DNA of 64,000 nt from Brevipalpus yothersi. Its lineage: Eukaryota > Arthropoda > Arachnida > Trombidiformes > Tenuipalpidae. Shown here in pieces: positions 1-12,183 of the stretch. The translations under genes were made by a program, and so were the position numbers. The first letter of the stretch is position 1. Each line of letters begins with the position of its first letter. The stretch covers positions 428,017 to 492,016 of the forward strand of contig QZCP01000445.1 in assembly GCA_003956705.1 (NCBI GenBank), in the 5' to 3' direction. The notes under the pieces were generated by a model. It was given only the letters and a program-made list of their open reading frames with translations, had not been told where the DNA came from and did not search any database.

Positions 1-45
<45 letters not shown>
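1..45. repeat. (GA)n microsatellite cut by the window start
   Basis: Perfect GA dinucleotide tract that runs off the left edge, so its true length is unknown. It is the first of many long GA/CT tracts in the window. Confidence 0.97.
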
Positions 46-46
<1 letters not shown>

Positions 47-450
47 AAGTTCGTTTTTTAGAACTTTTCCAAGTCCAATCGTGTAAAGTGAAAGTTGAAG
101 AAATGATGAAAATGAGTGAACATTTCGATTGACACTGGTTGGATCAAGGAACAAAAGTGATTCAAAACACTGACAATCACAATCGATGGAAATGGCGATG
201 AAAACTGATGATGAGAAAGGTGAAAGACAAGAATTATGAGAATCGAATAATTAGCATGATTAAATGTGATGATTTCGAGACATGTTGATGTTTTAAAGTG
301 TCACATGAATCATTTTCTCTCTTTCTCTCTCACTTTCCCATTCACTTTGATCAATAAACCCTGAAAGCGCGCCTTTCTGTCAAGCGAGACATTCCAATCG
401 ATTGGATCAGCCAGCAGTACGAGGTCAGAGGTAATAGAGTTCAATATAGT

Positions 451-453
<3 letters not shown>

Positions 454-483
<30 letters not shown>
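454..483. repeat. (GA)n microsatellite
   Basis: Uninterrupted GA dinucleotide tract of about 30 bases in non-coding DNA. Confidence 0.97.
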
Positions 484-489
<6 letters not shown>

Positions 490-2768
490 TAATTATGTGT
501 TTGATGAGCTTAAAAATAATGTTTCTGCCAATACCGGTAATAAGTCGAGTAACTTGGTGACTCGCAAATTATGGGCTTGAACTTGAAAATTTTTCAACTT
601 ATAACCGATCAATTGGCTGCATAGTTATTCACATTTTTTGCTTTTAACCTTTATTAACGTTACTGATTCCATGTTTCTAATTAAAAATATAAATTTCTCA
701 ATACTAAATTTTCAAGTTCAATTCACGCGATTTCGACATGGGCTACGATTAACGATGAGCTGGGTAAGGTTCTTCAATATTCACAATTCGTCGAAATATT
801 GTTGGAAGAAAAGAATTTACACTTATTTATTTAATGGCCACTAAACAGTATGATAATTCAATATACTTCGGTTGGCTGCTTCCTATTCCTGTTCATGAAT
901 GTGTATATGCAAATGAATACACCTATTTGTAAGAGTATAAACACTCACTGAATTTGGAGGACATCTTGACTGGACTTCCATGTGGATGTGCATATATGCC
1001 CGGATTGACTTTGATCCTCTTATTATTCCTCAACCTAACCATGCTGACCATGGATGCTGACCTTGCTGTCGATGGCTCGATGAAAATAAGTCAGCTTAAC
1101 ACATTTATGATACGGATCAATATTTCAACACTCAAAATGCTATCAATACTAGATTATTAGCCATCAATTCATCCATTAACAAGACATTCAACCTCTCATC
1201 AAAATTGGGCTTACACTTGGTTTGAATGCTTTTAATGGCTTGAAGTCAATAATTCACGATCAAATAGAAAAATAGTGGATATTAATTTCTGACCTTGAGT
1301 TAAATTATTCGTATAAGATGGCCAATAATGTTCTAGTCAACCTTTTCACCTATTGTGTTGACTGTAATGATTTAGGAATTTAAGTACAGGTGAGAGTTGG
1401 AATGATTGGCCAATAAGTGATCAATCATGATAAAAATGAACTGATCAGTTCACATTTCGGTAGGGCCATAATGGAAGAGAAGATATTCGAAAAACTATCG
1501 ATTTCAGAACAATTTTAAGGATCAAATCTAAATTCATCAGGCCAACTTGGGGCAACTCGAAAGGCTTATAAATGTATACATGTCATAAATTATTATGATC
1601 TCTTTTAATGCTTGGTTTTGTTTATCGAAAAATTGCCTTTTTTATGGGCTACTCTAGAGTGAAGAATTAATTGCTGTCAGATTCTTCACATATCTGAAAA
1701 ATTTTGTTGACCATCAATTTTGGAAAATTTTTAACCTCAATTCTCATTTTTAAATTAAATCGATCTGATAAGAAAAGATGATATGTCTAGAATTTAAATT
1801 TCAAGTGAACATATTCTTTTGTGAGGATATTGTTTTAATTTTCTTAACTTTAAAGTGTAATGGTGGCCTCAAATTTCTGTGATATCAATTCTATGGAGTC
1901 ATTAGGATGAAAATTTCAACAATATTAACAATGCGATTGATCTAATTGCTCATTCGACCCATGCGTTTGTTTGAATTATGGCCACCAGAAGAGGTGTTCC
2001 ATTTTGACCAATGATTTTCGATTTTGATGAAAATTAATAAACAGATAGATCTCACTAAGTGATGGTCAAATATGTGATCAAATGATTTTTAAGATTTTTT
2101 TTTCTAGGAGATAAGACCATTCAAAAGTGTTATTTCTGACTAGCACCTGGAAACCTCATGACACTAACCTGAAACCTTAGTGTGAAGCTCTTTTTGAGTC
2201 TCGTGTGCAGTCCATTAAAATTTGATAACAAATGATCTAATATTGAACGATTGGGAGTGTGGAAATAAACTGGAATTTTTCGTAAAATACCGATGATAAA
2301 AAACATGAGATGATTGAGAAATAAATTGAGAAACAAAAGAATTATAGAAGATGAGAATTTTCAGAAAATTGAGAAAGATTGAATCATTTCCGAAATTCAG
2401 TTGAAACGAATTATTGTACAAGTTGTGCGGCTCAATTCTAACCTTTTCACAGGAATTTAGATTGCCCCTGAAAAATCGACTGACAAATTCTCATCCAGTG
2501 TGAGCAAATAATCGGAAATATTTCAAATTCTCTCCTGTGTCAGAGTCGAAGAAACTGGGCCACCTGATTCCAGATAATCTCCAAATATTGTGGGAAAAAT
2601 ATTTCATTTCATCAAAAATCTCCTTCAGATACGAAATTCCAATTATCTTTTAAACTCGCCAGATGGAATGAAAAGCATTACAAACAAAAGTTCTAACGTT
2701 ATCGCATCGTTCGTAGTTGAAGTAGTTGAAAATGTGGCCTGACGTTGGAGCGGAACGAGATTCTGTTT

Positions 2769-2790
2769 GAGAGAGAGAGAGAGAGAGAGA
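2769..2790. repeat. (GA)n microsatellite
   Basis: Perfect GA tract just upstream of the presumed 5' region of the gene at 3524. Runs of this kind near promoters can bind GAGA-type factors in arthropods; no function is shown here. Confidence 0.95.
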
Positions 2791-3523
2791 AATTGAAAGA
2801 GAGCAGAATGCTTAGCTTCCCTCTTGCTCTCTCCTCTTTTAACATGATCTCTTTCTCATCTTCTGATCAGCCTCCTCTTCTTCCATCCTCTCTCTCCCTT
2901 CTATTTTGACATGAGATGTGATCGGTAGCGCGAGTAGGAGTTCATTTGAGTAACGGAGTTTTCCGAGATTAGTTCAGTAGTTGAAGTGGAGAAGTAACAA
3001 CTCGATATATCGAGTCAATATAACGGTACTCTCCGGTGCGGTACCATCTTCTCGGTCAAAGTTTTTCACCCTTTTTACAGTAAATATATATAGTCCAGTT
3101 TCATTGATCGATTCGAATTTCACGATCATTCCATTAGATAAGTTGAGTTTGCTCTACTTCCATCATGCAACAGTCATGGTGATCAAATTTTGATCAGAGA
3201 TCCATGAATGATACATGATGAACAAGCTATTGTATCATTTCTCATGTAAAATTGATAGTAATTACAAACTATTCCTTTTCTTTTGAGCTTATGTCTTTAA
3301 ATGACAAAGTGATCATCATCGTCATAAATATATATAAATCAATTTTTGGTTAGTCTTTTTGTGTGTGTAAGTTTTCAAACAAGTTCCTTCCAAGTTTTGC
3401 CTCTAATGGATACAAAACATCGATTGAAAAGTGTTAAATCACCATCAAAATGTTCCACAATATCAGGCTAATTGCTCATATTATTATTTTGAGTCAAGTC
3501 ATCTATCACAATAGCCAATCGCC

Positions 3524-4701
3524 ATGAATGTGTACTATTTCATGCTAATTTCTGTGATCCTACTTCAAACTTGGAATACAATTTCTGCACTTAAAAGTGA
3601 GTATCTTTGACCATCGTTTTTTTTTGCTTCTTCCCAATAGCCACCAATCAAACCCACCAGTTTAGGGGTCAAGTTTACTTGTGACAGTTCCGATTAGCGG
3701 TGGTTAAAATGATTTTGCCCATCTTATTGATCAACTTTTGCTTAAAGCCGATCAATTTTGCCTGGTCATGTGTGTGTGTGTCAAAAAGATTCAAGATATT
3801 TTCTTCTTCTTATTCTTCTTCTTCCACTTTTTTGAATAACTAATTTCTGCTTAATTGTTCACATAATTGGCCTCTTTTTCTCTCTATCTTTCTTGCTCTC
3901 TCGAAATATGAGACTTCTTGAAATGTCTGTCCATCTGGCTGCCTGATTAGAATCAAAAAAGTTTAAATTCCAAACTTATTTCTCAAGTGAAATGAGATGA
4001 GCTCAAAACTACCGTGAAAAAGGCTATTTTTGTGGTCATGTCAAAGTAGGTTAATCCAAATGATTTGCAGCAGTATCAGAAATCTAGTAAGTCTATGCGT
4101 ATGTAAGAGTCTTATTCAGGGTGACATCCGATTGCAATCTATTCTCATTTGGAGTACAGAAGAAGAAATAAGAAGAAAAAGATCATAAAAAGAATAATGA
4201 AGAAGAAATCATGTAGAATGCTGTTCATCAGTTCTTTTCAAGACTATTCACTATCACAGTACAGAATCTAGTGAAATAGTGTATGGCCATTCATTAGCGA
4301 TGATGTTGGAGCAATGAAACTAATAAATTGTAAAGTCTCATGTTGATGAGCAAGAAAAATAGACAGATATTCAAGAGGGAAAGAGAGAGACACACGAGCG
4401 AGTGCCAAAAAATGAAATAAGAGATGGCATAAAGAAGAAGAAGAATAAGAATAAAGAAAAAAGATGAAGTTCACTGAATGAATGTAGACGATTTGATCAG
4501 AAGTGATTCTTTATCATCATCATGTAGCTGTGTGTCCTTTGATGATGCGGCCGCATCAGAATCGGATTTTGGGTGACTTGAGGCTATTTGGCAGTGGACA
4601 AATGGCACTCTGGCAAGTGATCATCATCACAATCGATGATCACTTGGTAGTGAAGTGAGAAAGCCAGTTTAAAGACAGGTAAAAGAAAAAGGGAAGCTGA
4701 A

Positions 4702-4736
<35 letters not shown>

Positions 4737-7700
4737 AAGGTAAAATTTTGTCTCATCTGTAATGTTTGATTGCAATTACACTGATTGCGGTACAAGTTGA
4801 GACCTATTTTGGAAGGGAATTTTCTTTCTCTCAAGTGTATGTAACGGTACTTACGTTTCACTTAACCCGATCATCATCCGTAATACTTTTTCTTTTTCTT
4901 TCTCCCATCGCTCTTTCTTTCTCTCTCTTTCCATCCGCTCTTTTTCCATGTGTATGGAATGTTTTACTATCAGAACCTGGAGAAATATTGGATGTTAATA
5001 GTTCCAAAGATCGAAGATGGAAAAATTCTCGAAAAACACAAGATATAGATGATATAGACGATTTTATACCACATTATATTAATTCACGTTCAAGTTCCAT
5101 TGGTACAGGGGATGATGAGAATCCTATCGTTACCAATCGTCAGCATACTCCAAAATTATATTCTAATCGTTTTTCATCAAATAATCATCGATATCCATAC
5201 TATTATCATCAGCCCAATAGGTATAATCAATTGGGCTCACCGATGATCATTTTGGAGGCGTCAAACTATTCGGAAGCTTTATTTCAAGATGATCCATCCA
5301 ATAATTATGACAATTTTGAGCCTCTCAGTAATCATCAGCCAACAGCATCAAGTGAAAAGCGTTCATCAACACGATATCGACCATCATCATTTGCATATAC
5401 TTTCGCATCGGTGGTCACACCAGCCACCGGCAAGTCAACATCATCATTTCCATCATCTTCCTCATCAACTTCATCCCACAATAATAACAATGATTTGGAT
5501 GATGTGGATATGGCTGCCTACTTATCATCAATATTTAAAAAAAATCGTCCAAATAATGGACTATTGAACTTGCCAGTCTTTAGTAATCATAAGAAAAAGT
5601 ATCCATCAATGTTTTACCAAAGTGATATTAAAAATGATACAGATAACGGTAATGCAACAACTGCAGCAACTAATCGTTCATCAACAACATCCAAACCGTT
5701 ATCTCCATCATCTCAATCTCTCTCTTCATCTTCATCCTCATCAGTTCACCTGATTCGTAATAGACCAAAGTATCCACCATCTGGTACAATATACGGTGAA
5801 ACACAAGTGGTCAGTCTTGTGATGGGTGCTAAGCCTCGACGAAATTTGACCACATCGATTCCGATTCCCAACAGTGTGGTGGTCCCAAGTGATGGATTGT
5901 ATAACACCAACACTAGTAGCCTTATCGTTCAAGAACCTAACGGAGGTGGAAATAGCGGTGGTGGGGGTGGTGATGTGGTGGGTAATGTGGGTATTAGTGT
6001 GGGCAGTGGTGGTAATGTGGTAAGTGGCAATGATGGCAGAGGTGGTGGTGGTAGTAGTGGAAATGATATTAATAATATAACAACAACAACAATAAGTGAT
6101 ATCGAAATAAGATCACCTGTGACCTCAGCATCCACATCTTATTCTACATCCTCTGCATCAGCATCCACAAGTACTACCACCATAAGTACTACCGCTCGAA
6201 GTGAGGAGAAAAGTGATATGACTTATTCATCTTCACCTTTTGATCTTCAATCAACGGAAAAAATGGAAACAACTACTAGTAACAAGAGAGTGTCCATCAA
6301 GCCTCCACTATCATCACTTATAATCAGTTCCAACCCAACAATGAATGGTAAACCTGTCAAGGGTGGAAATCTTTCACTTGTTTCATCTACACTAAATGTT
6401 GTGGGTGGCGATGAAAACAGTACCACACTGGCCCACTCAGTGTTGGTGGTTAATCGACGACGTCCATGCTGTTCATCATCATCACTCAAGCCGGGACATC
6501 AAATACGATCGACAACCGAAAATTATCCAACACCATTGTCAAGTAATCATCGACCGGGAGTGATGCAAAATAAACCATGGTTTAGACCTTCTAGTAGTAG
6601 TAGTAGTAAGCCATCGTTAATTATGGACAGTATTACAAGTTCATCATCTTCTTCATCTTCTTCACCTTCCTCAGCATCCCAAACGGCAACTTCTCCAATG
6701 CCTTTTCCATTTTTTGATGAAGAAGTGCCTATATTAATGTCCAATAATCATCGTAAAACACCATACTCACCGGTGACCAAAAATAAATTGACCACTGAGT
6801 ATGCAAATTATTGGACAACACCATCAACGGTATCATTCACTAATCGTGTTACCATTCTTAAGCCACCCATAAGGCCAATCATATCGAATGCATTTGCAAC
6901 CTCCTCATCTTCTTCATCCTCTTCATCTTCATCTTCTCCTTTCTCATCCTTCTTTCCCACATCTTCAAGTATCCAACAGACAACCCACAAGCCACATCTT
7001 CAAGTATCATACGTTAATGGTAATAAGAATAAAAATCCTGACAGTATTCATTCTGGTGTACTCACCGTTCTAGATCCTAATGAAAGTGGTAACGGTAATG
7101 ATGGTAATGATGGATCTCGGCCATCATCCACCATAGTTCACAAAAATGTACTGGTAGCCTACAAACCAGGTCGACCAAAGCCAGAGGTCACCGTGACCAC
7201 AACTCAGCATCCTATATGGTCAATAATTCCAGGTTTCCAAAAGTGGCCACCAACACGTAAAAATTATACATCACCGTGTGGCTCATCACCATTCTCATCA
7301 TGTTCACCGGAAGATGCTACCGTACCACAAACATGGGATGATGAATCAGGCTCAACCCCACCGACACCAACCCAAGTGACCAGTAAATCGCCACTTGATT
7401 CACTAGATTTTACACCATTATCATCAATACATCGACCTACGATCGCTGTGTTCGGCTCAAAGCCATATAAACCATTTATTCATCGACCGATACCACATGT
7501 GCCACCAAGCTTCGATGTGCCCACCCGATATCCACCAGTGTCCAATCAGCCCCATGTTACTTTTTCCATAGCACCAGTTACCGTTTCCTATGATCGAATT
7601 CATTCATACAATGTTACCCGGCCATACATTGGTTCATCCATATCATCACCATCTTCATCCTCATCACCATGTGGTTCATGTTCCAGTGATTTGTCTAGTT

Positions 7701-8053
7701 CAGCAACCAGCCAATCGTTCCTGATCACAACCACCACCTCAACAACCCCACCGAGCATATCGTTCAGTTCGACACCCGGCTCAATGCCATTCCCATTCGA
7801 ATTGGAAGAGACCACCAAACGTCCATCGGACACATTTGTCCACGCAATATATGCCCCACCGATGCCCTCTCGGCCAATGCGTCCAAGTCCACCACCAGCC
7901 AACAATAATGCCCTGTTGGCACTGTTTGGTGTGGATTCATTTGCAGCATTATTCACCAAATTTACCATGGTCAGAGCTTTAGTGCTCACTGTCATGATGA
8001 TCATGTTACCACCGTTAACTATATTGGCTGCAATCTCTTCAATTGCTGGTTAA
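3524..8053 (+). CDS. Large secreted Ser/Thr/Pro-rich low-complexity protein (two exons)
   Basis: I read two coding exons, 3524-3596 and 4974-8053, giving 1050 residues. Exon 1 encodes a clear signal peptide (MNVYYFMLISVILLQTW, then NTISA) and ends at an AAAA/GTGAGT donor in phase 1. Exon 2 begins after TACTATCAG and continues in matching phase as KPGEILD. The frame remains open upstream of 4974, but that part is pyrimidine-rich intron. The mature protein is dominated by Ser, Thr and Pro, with poly-Ser runs from TCA/TCT/AGT codons and a Gly-rich patch at about residues 347-388. The C-terminus has a hydrophobic segment at about 1018-1048 after a Pro-rich stretch, either a membrane anchor or a GPI-type tail. 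Short motifs recur: MPFPF followed by acidic residues (twice), SPCGS (twice) and several Val-rich strands ending in KP.RP. I do not recognise the family; a mucin-like or extracellular matrix/cuticle surface protein fits the composition. Confidence 0.75.
3597..4973 (+). other. Intron 1 of the Ser-rich secreted protein gene
   Basis: A 1377-base GT-AG intron from GTGAGT to a long T/C-rich tract ending TATCAG. It carries a (GA)n tract at 4705-4733 and one TAACGGTA motif at 4842. I see no second gene in it on either strand. Confidence 0.7.
4705..4733. repeat. (AG)n microsatellite in intron
   Basis: Perfect AG dinucleotide tract in the first intron of the Ser-rich protein gene. Confidence 0.97.
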
Positions 8054-8639
8054 GGATAAAAGTCAATGCCTGTCATTTTCGTTTTCTCTTTTCCTCTCTT
8101 CTCTTCTCATTCTTAAACCTCCCAAACGAATTGTGCTCAAATTTTAGCCCACCAATTCATTAATAATTTAATCATAAAACGCTCACAAACCCCAATCTTT
8201 TCCTCAAAAAAAAACGGAAATACAATGCTGGTGCCACAGATGAGAAGTCATACACAATACACAACACAGTCGAATGTGGACAGCAGCAACAACTACTGTA
8301 TCTGACTAAAAACTAATCATCATCATCAGCATGTAACTGATGATTCAAGGCAAAAGCCTCTTTCTAATTTTGAGGACAATTTTAACTCTGTGTGTGTGTA
8401 TGAGTGAATGGTAATGCTAATTGGGACTTGGTGATACTATTAAGCTACTGTTTGAAACAAAAGATGCTCACTAAACATCCAGGCCATCCATCCATTCGTT
8501 TTCGTCATCAATCGTCAGTCGTCAGTCTTCAGTCGTTGTTATTGCTCTCAGCCACCCCCTGTCAGGGTCCATTCGTTAAAAAATAGGACTGGGTCGGAGG
8601 TAACAGTCCCCGCTAAGAGAGCTGTAATTTATCTCTCCT

Positions 8640-8672
<33 letters not shown>

Positions 8673-11600
8673 TTCTCTTTCTTTCTACTTCATTATTACA
8701 GTCTGACTCTTCTTCACAATCAGTCAGTCAGTATGGTTGTTCTGTTGTTTTTATTTTCGCCTCAAGTCCAATAGATTGTATCCTGTCGAAAATTTTCACC
8801 GTTATCTGTTCACCTGCTTTTTTTTCGTCGCTCATCTCTCTCTCTATCTCTGATCTTCATCATCACCCAACAGATCAACTGATCAACGGATGAGAGGATG
8901 GTGAAGGTGGTGAAGGTGGAGAATAAGTGGAGGAAAATGTGACCAAGTGATGGCAGATTGAGGTAATCAGAACTAGAATGGAAATGATTATCAGTTTTTT
9001 GGTCATCTGGAAAATGGTTGATCCAAAATACGTATCGGAAAAGGGGTTGGATAAAGATTGGCCATGAAGAGAAGCAGATGAAAAAAAATTGATTCCAACT
9101 CATTGAGTCTGGGTTGATCTCATCATGCATGTGGAACTGATTGCTATACCTCTCTTATTTCAAAAGTCATCCATTGTGTGGACATATATGAATTAAAAAA
9201 AGTATATTCCATTGGTACCATTCCCATCGATTATTGAGGACACCCTTGACATACACAAGGAATGGGGATGCAAACATTGATCACTGTAATTCATCATCAA
9301 GAAATGTGAAGAATGTTAATTTAAGAGTATTTCTTCTTCTCATCTATACTCTGTTCACACTCATCATTATCAATCAGAATCTCAAAGACTTTTATTTATG
9401 GCTACATTATTTATAAAATGATGATGATAAAGATGAATATAAAAAAACTCTGTTTGAATGGAAGAAGAAAAAAATATTTTGGCTCTACTTTAACTGCAAA
9501 CGATCGGCCGGTAAGTCGATCTTCCGGTGGGAGTGAGAACAATCGACTTTAAGAGAGAGAGAGAGAGAGAGAACAGAAGGAGGTGAAAGAGGAGGTGGAG
9601 GAGGAGGAGAAGAGGAAAAATGAGATAGAAAAAGATGAAGATGAGTAGAGAAGAGAACTTATTTCATCTCTCTCTCTTTCTTTCTTACCTTTTCTTCTAA
9701 TAAAAATGCGCTCAAGATCGGTTCCGGTAAGCTTGTTGATAGGTTAGTGACATGCATGGAAGCATTTTCAAAGGGATCTCATCAGTTGCATGTATGTGTT
9801 CAATTTTTTGGAATCAAGGTATAAAAGATCATCATGATGAAAATGAAGAATAGAATCAGATGAAGAGCAGCAAAAGTATTGAACATGGAGTAGGAGGCAG
9901 TAGGAAAATAGGAATATGTTTATCAGTCAATGAGGGAGGAAAATATTGACTGCCAATATATTCCACTATTATCATGCAAAGTTCCAGTTCTTATGCTTGG
10001 AATATTCGGAAAAACTTGAAGAAAATGCGTGAGATAGAATGAGTTGTCAAATAAATCATGATCGTATTCAATTGAATCACAGTTGTAAAACAAAATTTTG
10101 GTGCATCAAATCGTGAACCATCGAAGCATGATCATCTGTTCGGCGGAAAAAAGAAATTAAACTCAAATGCCATAGTCCAATTGATACCATCTTGAAAGCC
10201 TCCAAGATCATGGGCTATACATCCGGGCTCTGATTATTTGATGGTGTTATTGTTTTTTTGTCAAATTGTGATAATGATCATACTCAAGCTCATCAAATTT
10301 GCTGGTAGCCCGCAGAGCACGCGTTCTCATGACCAAATTAAGTCAACTTCATTAAATAGGAAGAAAGAAAGAAAGAGAGAGAGAAGTATCATGATCAATG
10401 TCCTAAGCAAGTGATGTACTGGCACGTCTAGCAAGAAAGAATAACATAAAATAATAATTATCCTGTAGAAGAGTGTGTGTATGTGTGAGTGCTTTTTTTG
10501 ATAATTATTATTACCCATCAAAATCCGGTACTGATTAACTTTATGCATGCCCAATTAGATGGCTCAGCCTTTTTGTCCGGCGCGAAGTTCATGTTTCCAG
10601 TAACAGTGGACCATCGAAAGGGTGAGATATTGTATTCTTTTTTGTTGTTGCTCTTCTTGTACCGATAATTTTGGCTGTTGCTATTTTTATTATTGTTTAC
10701 CTTAATGATAGATGAGAGAATAATTGAATCTGATTCACGGCCGTGGTGTCTACCAGCTAACGGTAAAGTGCCGGCCGGTATGCGGTGTTTGTGTGATTAG
10801 TATGCCAGTTGATGAAGATGAAGCTATGAGAATAACAGTAAATCCGGTTCTATACACATAATTGTTGATCAAAATATAAAATGCAAAATATGATACAATT
10901 AAAGGGGTATTCTGTTCATTTGGACTCACGATCTATGCAAAATCTAGTCTCTCTCTCTTTTTTCTTTCTTCCTTCCTTTTACTCACAGATGAATAATAAT
11001 TCAATGAACAATAAAATATTGAAAGAGGTATATATAAAAGAAATACAAGAAAACGTTCAATTATCATTCAGTCCGAAGTGGTTACAACATTCCGTGGTGT
11101 ATCTTCTTTATTGTTCAATGTTTTCATGTGCACAAGGCAACATAGTATGGGCAGTAAGAGAAGAAAATTTAAATAAAATTCGAGATAATGAATAGCTTGA
11201 GGGCTGATTTGAAGTTTATTCAAATGTTAACGGTGAAAGAAAAAAAGGAAGGTAATGAAACCAAAAATTGTGGAATTGTACAGTCTGAAGGAAATTTTTG
11301 TCTGGCTCATACCAGTCAATTAGTGTGTTTGAGTAGTTATTCTTCACAATTAAGTACAAAATAATTTTGTAGGATGGACAAGATTTGAATGGTTTGTGTT
11401 TGTGTGTGTTAGATGGGACAGAGAAGGAATATAAGCCCGAAAATGGATATGGTCAATGTTGGCCCGTTTGTAGTAATGTTTGCGTAAGTTTGGATAGTAG
11501 ATTTGGGTCAACACTTGAATTGTCCACAATTTGTAACAGTTCATTGCTTTGTCCACCACTAAGTGACCATAACTGTTTGTTACTGCTTTCTATTTGGGCT

Positions 11601-12121
11601 ACACTGGGCATTCTTCAAGATCAACCGACTTTTTTACCGTTATTCCATGATATCCGATACGGAATGGAATGCTCATTCTCTTTTTTTCTTCTTTCAACTT
11701 GAAAAGTGAAGTAAATAGCAGGCACATTGAAAGCTCATATCAGTTCATGAACACTTTATTTTGGGGCTGCTGAACTACATTTTCTACCAGATAATGTTAC
11801 AAAATTATCACAAAATGTTGCTATTTAGTTGATCATAATTTGTTTTCTAGAGCCAAAGGATAGTAGCTCAAGAATGGGGTGTAGTAATGGTAGACACTCT
11901 AATCAAAACAAATTCAATAGGCCACTGGCCATTTTTCCACCTTCATCTTTGATCATCTATCTTGTTTTTTATATAGCCTCAGGTGGTCAAAATTTTCTTT
12001 ACCTATTCTCTTTCTCCCCATCTTCAGCCTCCTCCTTCTCCATCCAGCCTCCAACAACAAGAGCAAGTGAATGAAACGATAGAACTCCACTGAATTATTT
12101 TGAATGATGGATTATCATTCT

Positions 12122-12125
<4 letters not shown>

Positions 12126-12180
<55 letters not shown>
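12126..12180. repeat. (CT)n microsatellite
   Basis: Perfect CT dinucleotide tract of 55 bases in the gene-poor interval. Confidence 0.98.

Positions 12181-12183
<3 letters not shown>

Larger units (their letters stand above)
46..3523. other. Non-coding stretch upstream of the Ser-rich secreted protein gene
   Basis: No reading frame here has convincing coding character; open frames are short and full of A/T-rich codons. It contains GA tracts at 454-483 and 2769-2790. The part from about 2730 to 3130 is less AT-rich and holds an initiator-like TCAGTAG near 2972 and a TATA-like stretch near 3085-3093. It could therefore hold the promoter and 5' untranslated region of the gene starting at 3524. 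That assignment is inference. Confidence 0.5.

Noticed and set aside
4766..4973. N-terminal 69 residues of the open frame leading into the Ser-rich protein
   Set aside because: Pyrimidine-rich intron sequence; a phase-matched signal-peptide exon at 3524-3596 replaces it.
11385..11702. 105-codon open frame with several Cys
   Set aside because: No signal peptide, splice context or recognisable pattern; length is within chance expectation for the window.
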